From a bacterium (GTDB lineage: Bacteria; UBP4; UBA4092; JAOAEQ01), in the NCBI GenBank assembly GCA_026416715.1, contig JAOAEQ010000013.1:27149-91148 (forward strand): a stretch of DNA of 64,000 nt, given 5' to 3'. The translations under genes were made by a program, and so were the position numbers. Positions 24,762 to 33,221 of this stretch are shown here, piece by piece. Numbering within the stretch: the stretch's first letter is position 1; the number at the start of each line of letters is the position of its first letter. Below the pieces are notes generated by a model. That model was not told where the DNA came from. It did not search any database and saw only the letters and a program-made list of their open reading frames with translations.

Positions 24762-25907
24762 TTAATCCAGTTTTTTCTTAAACCGCTTAGCAGCGATGGA
24801 TAATAAGACGAACGCAAATAAGATTAAAATAATCGTTTCTTTCCATAATACACTTAGGCCTATTCCTTTCAAGAAAATCCCGCGAACAATAACCAGATAA
24901 TATCGCGCTGGAACCAGATAGGTTATCGGCTGAATAAACTTCGGCATAGTTTCTATCGGAAATGCAAATCCGGATAATAAAAATGTCGGTAACATAGTCA
25001 ATAATAATGCAGTTAGCATAGCAGCGGCTTGGTTTGACGCAGTAGCGGAAATGAGCAATCCGACCGCTAATGAAGTTATGAGAAAAACCATCGAAAGGAT
25101 AAGTAGTAAGGTGATACTTCCATAAATTGGAACTTCAAACCAGAACCGCGCTAAAACCAGAGTTAGCAGAACGTCAAAAAAAGCAATGACAATATACGGT
25201 AAAAGTTTCCCGATAATTAACTCTCGTGGTTTTAATGGACTTACCATAAGTTGTTCAATGGTTCCACGTTCACGTTCACGCACAACCGATAATGCTGTAA
25301 GTAGCGCACTTGACATCGTCATAATAATCGCAATCAAACCCGGAACGAGAAAATTAATGCTACGTAATTCTGGATTATACCAAACGCGTAACCGATCTTC
25401 TATCGGTGGTAACCCTGCGATTATCGATCGCGCTTGTGTTGGAATTCGTTTAAGCATCAGACGATTCGAATACGTTTGGACGATTGCATTGAGATAACTT
25501 AAGGTAATAATTGCGGTATTAGAATCAGAACCGTCACATATTGCGTAGAGTATTGCAGGTTTATCTGATTTTAACTTTTTCTCAAAATCCGGCGGAAACC
25601 AGAGCACGAGATTAACTTTTCCACGATCAAGCAAATCGTTAATTTCCGTCGGATGGATAAGGTTATATTTCAAACGAAAATACCCAGATTTTTCCAGACT
25701 AGTTAAAAGCTCTCGGCTTGCTTGACTTTTATCAAGGTCATACACTGCCGTAACAATATTTTTTACATCATACGATATTCCATATCCATAGAGAAACAAC
25801 ATAATTACTGGCAGCATAATTACGATAAATAACGAGAACGGGTCACGCCAAATATGGATAAATTCTTTTTTCGCAATGGTTATTGTTCTCGGTTGACTTG
25901 TCATCAT
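24762..25907 (-). CDS. ABC-2 exporter permease (YbhS-like)
   Basis: 381 residues, with the same architecture as the following permease: KKEFIHIWRDPFSLFIVIMLP, an external domain with VYDLDKSQASRELLTSLEKS and ICDGSDSNTAIITLSYL, then RERERGTIEQLMVSPLKPRE before the C-terminal membrane helices. Homology between the two genes over their whole length indicates an old duplication. It lies between the second ATPase gene and the second permease gene. The 186-base gap upstream (25908-26093) holds a GGAGG-containing AT-rich stretch but no gene. Confidence 0.88.
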   Translation of the reverse strand: MMTSQPRTITIAKKEFIHIWRDPFSLFIVIMLPVIMLFLYGYGISYDVKNIVTAVYDLDKSQASRELLTSLEKSGYFRLKYNLIHPTEINDLLDRGKVNLVLWFPPDFEKKLKSDKPAILYAICDGSDSNTAIITLSYLNAIVQTYSNRLMLKRIPTQARSIIAGLPPIEDRLRVWYNPELRSINFLVPGLIAIIMTMSSALLTALSVVRERERGTIEQLMVSPLKPRELIIGKLLPYIVIAFFDVLLTLVLARFWFEVPIYGSITLLLILSMVFLITSLAVGLLISATASNQAAAMLTALLLTMLPTFLLSGFAFPIETMPKFIQPITYLVPARYYLVIVRGIFLKGIGLSVLWKETIILILFAFVLLSIAAKRFKKKLD

Positions 25908-26093
25908 AATAGTTCGGATTAAAACCTAGGTAGATTATATTATTCTCTACGGTTCCGATTTAGACTTATAACTCTATTTGCTTTATTCTATCTAATTCAG
26001 CTTAAATTTAACCCTATCTTCAATTGGAGGCACAACGAATAACTCGAAACAGTACTTAATTTTTGATTTTATCTGATGTCTCAAATTAAACAA

Positions 26094-27089
26094 TCACCAT
26101 TTGTTATCAGTTTTTATTTCCATTGGAACGTTTCCCCTAAATTCTTTCCTTAACTCTTCTCGTTGCGCTTGGTCAACTAAAGATACAAAAATATCTTCTA
26201 AGCTTGGTGGAATGTGCGTATAACGAGTAACCGTAATTCCATTCTCTTTCAAGGATGAGATAATGGTATGTTTCATTGCATTGGCATCTTTAGTAACAAA
26301 ATGAATTAATGAACCATAAAATGTTACATCGGTAATCTCTTTCATTTGTTTTAAGTTCTCAATCGCGCACATCATCGGTTGGGCATCGAGTTCAACTAAT
26401 TCACCCTGCATATTTTTCTGCTTTAATTCACTCGGGCTCCCTTCAGCAATAAGTTTTCCGCCGTAGATAAATCCAAGTCGGTCGCAATGTTCTGCTTCAT
26501 CCATATAATGGGTAGTAACCATAATCGTTACCCCTTTTTCAGAGAAAGAATAAATCAAATCCCAGAAGTTGCGCCGCGAAATTGGGTCAACACCGCTGGT
26601 CGGCTCATCGAGAAATAACAGTTCTGGTTTGTGCATGATGGCACAAGCAAGAGCTAACCGCTGTTTCCAACCACCAGCAAGATTTCGGGTAAGTTCATTT
26701 TTCCGATCAGATAACCCGGATAACGCTAGCATCGAGTTAATTCGTTCATTTTTTTCATGTTCAGGAACAGAATAAATTCCTGCATAAAATAATAGGTTTT
26801 CTAGTACGGTTAAATCCTCATATAATGAAAATTTTTGGCTCATATACCCGATGCGTAACCGGATCTGTTCAACATCTTTGACGATATCATAATCGAGCAC
26901 TTTTCCGGTGCCTGATGTCGGTGCGATTATCCCGCAGAGCATTCGAACCGTAGTAGATTTTCCAGCTCCGTTCGGACCAAGGAATCCATATATTTCACCT
27001 TTTTTAATTCGGAGATTAACCTTATCTACGGCAACGAATTTATGAAATGTTTTCGTTAAATTATCGGTATATACCGCATAATCGTTCAT
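26094..27089 (-). CDS. ABC exporter ATPase, second half-equivalent of YbhF
   Basis: This 331-residue ATPase has Walker A GPNGAGKSTT (about 39-48), Q-loop YMSQKFSLY, signature LAGGWKQRLALA, Walker B LLFLDEPTSGVDP and a normal H-loop VTTHYMDEAE. The C-terminal 100 residues form the regulatory extension common in ABC-2 ATPases. It matches the second ATPase domain of E. coli YbhF in motif wording. It pairs with the gene 62 bases upstream, which matches the first domain. The signature is LAGGW rather than LSGGQ, as is usual for this half. Confidence 0.9.
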   Translation of the reverse strand: MNDYAVYTDNLTKTFHKFVAVDKVNLRIKKGEIYGFLGPNGAGKSTTVRMLCGIIAPTSGTGKVLDYDIVKDVEQIRLRIGYMSQKFSLYEDLTVLENLLFYAGIYSVPEHEKNERINSMLALSGLSDRKNELTRNLAGGWKQRLALACAIMHKPELLFLDEPTSGVDPISRRNFWDLIYSFSEKGVTIMVTTHYMDEAEHCDRLGFIYGGKLIAEGSPSELKQKNMQGELVELDAQPMMCAIENLKQMKEITDVTFYGSLIHFVTKDANAMKHTIISSLKENGITVTRYTHIPPSLEDIFVSLVDQAQREELRKEFRGNVPMEIKTDNKW

Positions 27090-27151
27090 AGTTATAATAT
27101 TTTGGGTTAAGCCCCAACCATATTGTTATATTTTCGGACTATACTTTCGGG

Positions 27152-28078
27152 CTAAGGATTTTGTTTAATCAAACGAACAAAAATATCCTCTAATGAAGGA
27201 TTGATTTTTCGAATCGAATTTAACTGGAACTGATTTGTTAGCATTAATTCGGTTACTGCAGATGCCGCCTGTTCGATATCGGTTACTGTCAGATGCAGTT
27301 TATCTCCGAAGATAATCACTTCGTTTACTTCGGGAACAGATTTAACAAGTTTAGCGAGTTCACGTAGCGGTTCCGCTTTCACTTCCAGCACGTGCCCGGT
27401 ATAATTCGATTTCAGATTTTGCGGTGTGTCAATGGCAATCAATTTCCCTTGATGCATAAATCCGACCCGATTGCATAGTTCTGCTTCATCCATATATGGA
27501 GTTGAAACAAAAATCGTTATACCCTGTTCATTTAATGTATAGATAATCTTCCAAAACTCGCGACGTGAAACCGGATCAACTCCCGCAGTAGGTTCATCAA
27601 GAAACAGGATTTCTGGTTCGTGAATAAGCGTGCAGCATAATGCGAGTTTCTGTTTCATACCACCGGAAAGTTTTTCAGCTAATCGGTTAACAAACGGGGT
27701 TAATCGACTGAACTCGAGAAGTTGAGCTGTTTTCTGTTTCCGGCTATTGTGCGGAACCTGATAAAGCTCAGCAAAAAAATCCAGATTCTCGTGCACGGTT
27801 AAATCGCCATATAAACTAAACCGTTGTGACATATATCCAACTTTTCGTTTCACGGCTTCAGCATCAGTCTTGACACTAATGCCGGAAACAATCGCATCTC
27901 CTTCAGTTATATTCAACAAACCGCAAAGCATTCGAATAGTAGTAGTTTTCCCTGCTCCATCAGGTCCAACGAGTCCATAAATTTCGCCTTTATAAACTTG
28001 AAGTGAAAGATTATCTACCGCAGTAAGTTTATCAAATCGTTTGGTAAGTTTTTCAGTTGTTATCGCCCAATCTGGCAT
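27152..28078 (-). CDS. ABC exporter ATPase, first half-equivalent of YbhF, with degenerate H-loop
   Basis: This 308-residue ATPase has Walker A GPDGAGKTTT (the Asp variant seen in YbhF's first domain), Q-loop YMSQRFSLY, signature LSGGMKQKLAL and Walker B ILFLDEPTAGVDP. The H-loop reads VSTPYMDEAE: Pro replaces the switch His seen in the partner (TTHYMDEAE). So the two ATPases are asymmetric: one composite site should lack the switch histidine, as known for some heterodimeric exporters. In E. coli both domains are one polypeptide; here they are separate adjacent genes. It lies between the membrane-fusion protein gene and the second ATPase. Confidence 0.9.
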   Translation of the reverse strand: MPDWAITTEKLTKRFDKLTAVDNLSLQVYKGEIYGLVGPDGAGKTTTIRMLCGLLNITEGDAIVSGISVKTDAEAVKRKVGYMSQRFSLYGDLTVHENLDFFAELYQVPHNSRKQKTAQLLEFSRLTPFVNRLAEKLSGGMKQKLALCCTLIHEPEILFLDEPTAGVDPVSRREFWKIIYTLNEQGITIFVSTPYMDEAELCNRVGFMHQGKLIAIDTPQNLKSNYTGHVLEVKAEPLRELAKLVKSVPEVNEVIIFGDKLHLTVTDIEQAASAVTELMLTNQFQLNSIRKINPSLEDIFVRLIKQNP

Positions 28079-28134
28079 ATATATTATAGGAAGATGATAG
28101 AAGTTAAATAAGAACTGTTGCTAAGCTTTGAGTT

Positions 28135-29307
28135 CTAACTGCTTAATTTTTCTTTTTCGTCAGCTATGATTATTTCTGCATCTGCTGGCATACCGGGTTT
28201 GAGGAGATAGTCCGGATTCAATAACCTGATTTTAACTCCGAAAACCAGATTAACCCGTTCTTTTTTCGTTTGAATATTTTTCGGGGTAAATTCCGCTTGA
28301 TTTGCAATCTCACTCACTTTTCCCGGAAACTTTTTATTCGGAAATGAATCTACGGAAATAATCGCATCTTGTCCTAACTTGATTTTCCCGATATCCGATT
28401 CCGGAACATAAATCCGCAACCAGACATTATCTAAATCGGCAATCGTTACTATTGGACTCCCAACATTTACCAGTTCACCCACTTCTTTATTAACAACTAT
28501 CACAAATCCCTTTAATGGCGAGCGGATAACGGTATTTTCATATTGCACCTGAACCTGCTCTAGCGTCGCTTGCGCTTGTTTCACTCGCGCTCGAGCAGCT
28601 GCGATCGCTTCTGGCCGAGACCCAGCTAACAATAAATCCAGTTGCTTTTGCGCATATTCATATTGTTGTTTCGCCGTCTCTACCTGTTGGGGACGATAAC
28701 CGGCGAGAAGAAGGTCTAGTTGTGCTTTTGCAGCGTCGCGATAACTTACTGCAGATTCAAATGCGGTTTTCGCTGCATCTCGTTGCTGCGCAGAAATCGC
28801 TCCATCTGCAAATAAACTCTGCATTCGTTCCCAATCCTTACTCGCTTGAGCCAGGTTCGCTTCCGCTTGCGACAACGCTGCTTTTGCCGCATCAATTTCC
28901 TGCGGTCGCGGACCGGCAACCATATTTTCCCAGTTCGATTTCGCTGCAGCTACATTCGCGCGCGCTTGTTCAATTTCTTCTTTTCGAGCACCAGCAAGCA
29001 AATCCGCTAGATTCGATTTCGCTGCTTCAACTGCTGCTTTCGCTTGCGCTACCGCAGCCGATAATTCGGATTCATCAAGTGTTGCAATTAATTGCCCTGG
29101 TTCAACAAAATCACCTTCTTTGACTTTCAACGCAACGATTTTTTCCGCAATTTTTGCGCTGATATCAACTTCAGTCGCTTCAATCGTTCCATTACCGGAA
29201 ATCGTTACTACTCCTGTTTGTCTCGAACACCCTGAAAACAACAGAATTCCGACCGCAACACTGAATTTGATGACATCGAGAAATTTAAAAAATGGCATTC
29301 GCTTCAT
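28135..29307 (-). CDS. Membrane-fusion (HlyD/YbhG-type) lipoprotein of the exporter
   Basis: This 390-residue periplasmic adaptor has N-terminal signal and lipobox LLFSGC, so it is probably a lipoprotein anchored at Cys27. A lipoyl-like half domain (VKEGDFVEPGQLIATLDESE) precedes a long helical hairpin (about 75-250). The hairpin is built from repeats of a short motif: LLAGARKEEIEQA, MVAGPRPQEIDAA, LLAGYRPQQVETA, LLAGSRPEAIAAA. Then come the second lipoyl half (SPLKGFVIVVNKEVGELVNVG) and the beta-barrel. Such adaptors link the inner-membrane exporter to an outer-membrane channel; none is encoded nearby. It is second in the operon, 32 bases after tetR. Confidence 0.9.
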   Translation of the reverse strand: MKRMPFFKFLDVIKFSVAVGILLFSGCSRQTGVVTISGNGTIEATEVDISAKIAEKIVALKVKEGDFVEPGQLIATLDESELSAAVAQAKAAVEAAKSNLADLLAGARKEEIEQARANVAAAKSNWENMVAGPRPQEIDAAKAALSQAEANLAQASKDWERMQSLFADGAISAQQRDAAKTAFESAVSYRDAAKAQLDLLLAGYRPQQVETAKQQYEYAQKQLDLLLAGSRPEAIAAARARVKQAQATLEQVQVQYENTVIRSPLKGFVIVVNKEVGELVNVGSPIVTIADLDNVWLRIYVPESDIGKIKLGQDAIISVDSFPNKKFPGKVSEIANQAEFTPKNIQTKKERVNLVFGVKIRLLNPDYLLKPGMPADAEIIIADEKEKLSS

Positions 29308-29339
29308 ATTGGTTTACCCTCCAAAATAATGGTTGAAAT

Positions 29340-29942
29340 TTAAACATTTTGCTTGTTCTTTAGTGAAGATAAAATGAAATCAATGGTATCCTGAATTGCG
29401 ATTTCGATAAACGGTTCGTCGTATCGTTCGAGTTTAAACAACCGCTGTAGTATCGGTTGCGCAGTAATAAAATGCGCACAAACGCTAAAAATATGAAATG
29501 CCGTTAATTGGATATCTACATTTCTAAATTCACCGGACTTTATTCCTGATTCAAGAATGTTCATTAATGTTCTAGAATTGGATATGATATAAGGAGCCAA
29601 GACATTCATCAATCTTTTTTTGCCTAGACTCATTTCCATCAGAACCATGCGCGCTTGATTTGGATTCCGCAATAGCATGGTCATATAACTGCGAATGAAT
29701 GACGCAAGTTTTTCTGTAGCTGAAACATCTAAGGTTTCCAGTTTTTCAATTTCATTGCGAAGTTTTATTGCGAGGTTAAGTATCATTTCGCGATATAACG
29801 CTTCTTTGCCGCCAAAATGATAGGTTATCGCGCCAAGGTTAACTTTCGCTTTCCGAACGATATCGCGAACGGAAACCGCATCATATCCATATTGAGCGAA
29901 TAACTCGCTAGCAGCTTTCATAATAAGTTGCTTGGTATCCAT
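29340..29942 (-). CDS. TetR-family repressor (CecR-like) of the exporter operon
   Basis: 200 residues. The helix-turn-helix is at about 8-55 (AASELFAQYGYDAVSVRDIV, then NLGAITYHFGGKEALYREMI), the typical TetR pattern. The C-terminal helical domain (about 60-200) should bind an inducer and form the dimer. It is the first gene of the operon tetR-membrane fusion-ATPase-ATPase-permease-permease, the same content as E. coli cecR-ybhGFSR. A candidate operator overlaps the -10 of its own promoter (29992-30007), so autoregulation is likely. Confidence 0.9.
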   Translation of the reverse strand: MDTKQLIMKAASELFAQYGYDAVSVRDIVRKAKVNLGAITYHFGGKEALYREMILNLAIKLRNEIEKLETLDVSATEKLASFIRSYMTMLLRNPNQARMVLMEMSLGKKRLMNVLAPYIISNSRTLMNILESGIKSGEFRNVDIQLTAFHIFSVCAHFITAQPILQRLFKLERYDEPFIEIAIQDTIDFILSSLKNKQNV

Positions 29943-29991
29943 AATCTAAAAACGTTCCCATATTTTAAAGGATGCAAATAATTCATACGTA

Positions 29992-30007
29992 TGTATGATA
30001 ACATACA
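29992..30007. promoter_or_regulatory. Candidate TetR operator
   Basis: TGTATG-ATAA-CATACA is a perfect inverted repeat overlapping the -10 box of the tetR operon promoter. An overlapping palindrome, CATACGTATG, lies at 29984-29993. Position and symmetry fit a dimeric repressor site. Confidence 0.6.
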
Positions 30008-30023
30008 GGGATAATCCTGTCAA
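29995..30023 (-). promoter_or_regulatory. Promoter of the TetR-exporter operon
   Basis: On the minus strand the -35 is TTGACA (30018-30023), the spacer is 17 bases and the -10 is TATCAT (29995-30000). The tetR start codon is at 29942, giving a leader of about 45 bases. Confidence 0.65.
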
Positions 30024-30473
30024 GTAAACGCTGACCGACTTTTAAGTTCGCAGTTATGGCTGCAAGTACGATTCTATTATCGGAAGTTGGGGTAGCAAAT
30101 CCGTTATGGAATAAATCGTCCCCAACCTCAGTTCAGGGTTTATCACCCTTTAGGATTAAAAGATTATTGAGATTAAAATTTGAATAACATATAGATTTTA
30201 TTTCGGTTTGATAGTGGGGTAATATGAGAATTGAACCGTTCAATTCTCATTCTTGTCCCTAACCTACCCAGAGCAAAGTTACATTTAAGCCATTTTGAGA
30301 TTGGGAGAAGTAGGTCTTTTCTTGTGTTTATCAGTTTTTATATTTTTTATTACCAAAATGGTATAATTCTTGTTTTCATTTGATTAAATTGGTATTAACA
30401 AGTAAAATTTTTAGAAACTGTTTAAAAATATCAACGAAACTGTGAATTTTATACACAAAAAGGATTAAACCGA
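30024..30473. other. Gene-free region between tetR and ddl
   Basis: The full gap is 29943-30473. Besides the tetR control region it holds an inverted repeat GTTGGGG/CCCCAAC (30086-30126), a small hairpin AGGGT-TTATC-ACCCT (30135-30149), and the second copy of the dispersed palindrome (30224-30250). GGTATAAT near 30359 may be a -10 for ddl, without a clear -35. No reading frame looks real. Confidence 0.5.
30224..30250. repeat. Perfect 27-base palindrome, copy 2 of the dispersed element
   Basis: The arms are ATGAGAATTGAAC and its exact complement around one C. It is identical in the core to the palindrome at 1861-1893. The right flanks are also alike: TTCTTGTCCCTAAC here against ACTTCTCCGTTATC there. 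Confidence 0.8.
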
Positions 30474-31559
30474 ATGAAAACTAAATTACGTATTGCCGTG
30501 TTAATGGGTGGGAAAACCGCAGAACATGAAGTATCATTGAACAGCGGAATGATGGTAGTAAATCATCTCGATAAGCAGAAATATTTGGTTAAACCGGTTA
30601 TAATCACTAAACAGGGGTTATGGTTAGTTCCAGATAGCTATATTTCAAAACAAAGTAATTTTCAGCATCCGAAAGAACTCATTCATGATATTAAAACTAA
30701 CCAGGTGACAATTGGAATTGGAATTGATAAACTCTTACATTCCAAAATTGAAGTAGTGTTTCTAGCAATGCATGGACCGTATGGCGAAGATGGAACGATT
30801 CAAGGGTTATTAGAATTAGCAGAATTGCCCTATACCGGTTCCGGCGTGCTCGCTTCGAGTCTGGCGATGAATAAAGTTAAAACACTCGAAATGTTGGAAT
30901 ATTGGGGTATCTTAACTCCGAAACGACTCGTTGTTACAGAAGTTAAAGGTCAAAGGTTAGCGGTTAGAAAAATTCAAAACGAAGTGAAAAGAGAACTTGG
31001 ATATCCCTGCGTGGTGAAACCGAACGAATTAGGGTCAAGTGTTGCAATTCAAATCATCAAACAGCCGAACGACTTAATTCCAGCGATGAAACTTGCATTA
31101 CAATATGACCGACAGGTTATTGTCGAGCAATACATCTCTGGCAAAGAAGTTACTTGCGCAGTTCTTGGTTGCGGATTTGGTAAAGAACCCATCGCATTAC
31201 CACCAACCTTAATTATTCCGAAAACCAGCGAGTTTTTCGACTACCAAGCGAAATATACCGCCGGTGCAACGGATGAAATCACCCCTGCTCCACTTAACCG
31301 TAATCTGATTAAAAAAGTTCAACGCATCGCAGTTACTGTACATAAAGCGTTATGTTGCGGCAGTATGTCGCGAACCGATATGATAATTAACAAGAATAAA
31401 ATCTATGTTTTCGAAACTAATACCATCCCCGGCATGACCGCAGTGAGTCTCTATCCGCAAGCAGCGAAAGCTGCAGGAATATCTTTTCCGCAATTGCTGG
31501 ATAAATTGATTGCGTTAGCGATTGATGAATTCAGGAGTAGAAAGAAAATAAAAACTTAA
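30474..31559 (+). CDS. ddl: D-alanine--D-alanine ligase
   Basis: This 361-residue ATP-grasp enzyme makes the D-Ala-D-Ala dipeptide for peptidoglycan precursors. Visible are GGKTAEHEVSLNSG (about 12-25), HGPYGEDGTIQGLLEL (about 99-114), PYTGSGVLASSLAMNK, the ATP-binding VVKPNELGSSVAIQII (about 178-193), FDYQAKYTAGATDEITPAPL and the metal-binding VFETNTIPGMTAVSLYP (about 306-322). Near residues 12-20 the family GG.S.EHEVSL has Thr-Ala for the usual residues, which is common. The stop codon touches a CCGCAGAGAACGCAGAG repeat that follows directly. Peptidoglycan substrate specificity (D-Ala against D-Lac) cannot be read with certainty. Confidence 0.92.
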   Translation: MKTKLRIAVLMGGKTAEHEVSLNSGMMVVNHLDKQKYLVKPVIITKQGLWLVPDSYISKQSNFQHPKELIHDIKTNQVTIGIGIDKLLHSKIEVVFLAMHGPYGEDGTIQGLLELAELPYTGSGVLASSLAMNKVKTLEMLEYWGILTPKRLVVTEVKGQRLAVRKIQNEVKRELGYPCVVKPNELGSSVAIQIIKQPNDLIPAMKLALQYDRQVIVEQYISGKEVTCAVLGCGFGKEPIALPPTLIIPKTSEFFDYQAKYTAGATDEITPAPLNRNLIKKVQRIAVTVHKALCCGSMSRTDMIINKNKIYVFETNTIPGMTAVSLYPQAAKAAGISFPQLLDKLIALAIDEFRSRKKIKT

Positions 31560-31740
31560 CCGCAGAGAACGCAGAGAAGGCGTAAAATTCGGTAAGAGTC
31601 AAACGAAAATACTTAAGCAGTTTTCCTTAAGTTTTTAGACGTTCTATTCTTTGAAATTCTTTCATTAATAAAGACCAAAAGTCTTGTTTTTTCTCACTTA
31701 AAAATCTCTCAATTTATTTTAAGATAAATAGGATTTAACC
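31560..31740. repeat. Intergenic repeat after ddl (CCGCAGAGAACGC family)
   Basis: CCGCAGAGAACGCAGAG begins right after the ddl stop codon and matches the CCGCAGAGAACGC word near 11161. The rest of this spacer is AT-rich with no gene. Confidence 0.5.
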
Positions 31741-31769
31741 TTGCTAAAATCAATGATTTATGCTATTCT
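31741..31769 (+). promoter_or_regulatory. Promoter of the TPR gene
   Basis: TTGCTA (31741-31746), a 17-base spacer and TATTCT (31764-31769). The start codon at 31822 follows a leader of about 45 bases with a GGGGGG ribosome-binding stretch. Confidence 0.45.
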
Positions 31770-31821
31770 ATATATGTAAATAATCAAGTTAAATATGCCT
31801 TAAAAATAGGGGGGCAAACCG

Positions 31822-32679
31822 ATGAAAAACCGTTCTATCCAAAAGTCAAAAAAAGTTGATAATTCAGATTTAATTTCAATCCTTTTTCAGCAAGCGGAAG
31901 CAGCAGAAAACTTAGGGAATTATCCAGATGCGCTACAAAAATATGAGCAAGTATTAGCACTCGATTCAGAAAACTTGGAAGCGAAAGAAGGGATTATCAA
32001 TTTAGGATTAGCTGATTCAAGTGGTAAACTTTATACCAAATGTTTTCGATATATTCAGGAGCTGGTGAAACAAGAGCCGGATAATCCACTGTTCTTAACA
32101 TTTCTCGGTTTTTACCATCACTTTCAAAAAAATAAAGCGTTGCGAAAGAAAGCGCGGGAATACTATGAGCAAGCATTAGATTTGGACCCACTACAAGAAC
32201 GTGCGTGGCTCGGATTAGGGTATTATTTCACTAAAATCGAAATAGATGTAGAGAAAGCAGCAGAATGTTTCCAATGTGCGATTCAAACCTATATTATCAA
32301 TCGAGGAGAAGAAACTGGTAATGGAGTGTATCAGCTTAATTCAACCGCGCCGTTAGGTGAAATCTATCTCGAACTCGGAGTATGCTATGTTGAACTAGAG
32401 AACTACGATGAGGCAATAGACTGTTTTAAAAATTCGATTCTGATTGATAGAACCCGGTTGCGGGCGTATCGGTATTTAGCGGAAGTATATGAACAGAAAG
32501 GCTGGTTGAAACGCGCGCTACAAACCTATCAGAAAATGCTGAAAATTACTCTTAAAGACTTAGCGGAATCTGAAATGGATTGGGCAACCTTCCCGAATGG
32601 AATTAAAGATTATTCTACGGATAGAAAGTTCGCGGAAAAAAGAATAAAGAAATTAAAGAAATTAATGAAAATAGATTAA
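31822..32679 (+). CDS. Tetratricopeptide-repeat protein
   Basis: 285 residues with at least five TPR units: about 20-53 (AEAAENLGNYPDALQKYEQV), 60-93, 97-130 (KKAREYYEQALDLDP), a longer unit near 135-180 (VEKAAECFQCAIQTY), 182-216 (GVCYVELENYDEAIDCFKNS) and 218-250 (EVYEQKGWLKRALQTYQKML). No signal peptide or membrane segment is seen, so it is probably a cytosolic scaffold. TPR proteins bind partner peptides; the partner is unknown. It is a single gene with its own promoter. The C-terminus is lysine-rich. Confidence 0.8.
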   Translation: MKNRSIQKSKKVDNSDLISILFQQAEAAENLGNYPDALQKYEQVLALDSENLEAKEGIINLGLADSSGKLYTKCFRYIQELVKQEPDNPLFLTFLGFYHHFQKNKALRKKAREYYEQALDLDPLQERAWLGLGYYFTKIEIDVEKAAECFQCAIQTYIINRGEETGNGVYQLNSTAPLGEIYLELGVCYVELENYDEAIDCFKNSILIDRTRLRAYRYLAEVYEQKGWLKRALQTYQKMLKITLKDLAESEMDWATFPNGIKDYSTDRKFAEKRIKKLKKLMKID

Positions 32680-33221
32680 AACTAATTAGCAATTTTTTGT
32701 AATATATAAACAAATTTTTATATCGGGCAGCAAGTGGGAAATTGAGACACACAAGATATAACAAGGGATGGCTGCAATTTGAATCTACTTTGGGTAGTAT
32801 AGTTACAGTAATTATTAAAAGTAGAGCAAGTCAAGGTGATGAATCAGATATACTTAGGGCTTTTATTGAATTTATTTCGAGACATTTTTTAGAAGAAGTA
32901 AGAGCAGTTAATATACAATTTGAATAATGTTAATCTCAATAATATCATGATTATATTGACAGAATTACTTCTACATGATTTTAACAGATAGCTAAAAATT
33001 AATTTTATTATTCAATTTTGAAAATACCTTATCCTAGAATGTGACTAGAAGCTATCTTACCAATACATTTGCATATATCTATACGTCTTTCTATTGGAAC
33101 TTACCTATTAATTTTGCAATCTCCATCAAACTTTGATAATATAATTTAAAATAATTTCAAAGTTCAAATTTGAAGACTAAATACTAATCTTAATCTTTTT
33201 TATTTAACAGGGATTTAAATT
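32680..33221. other. Gene-poor AT-rich region
   Basis: A 61-codon open frame (32742-32927, TTG start, RHTRYNKGWLQFESTLG... ending VRAVNIQFE) is clean but has no ribosome-binding site and no recognised family; it could be a small or leftover gene. TTGACA at 32955 with TTTTAA 17 bases later is a weak promoter-like pair. The remainder shows nothing. Confidence 0.35.

Noticed and set aside
28722..29123. 133-codon plus-strand frame
   Set aside because: Antisense to the repetitive coiled coil of the HlyD-type gene; leucine/glutamine-rich composition is a by-product of its Ala/Gln codons.
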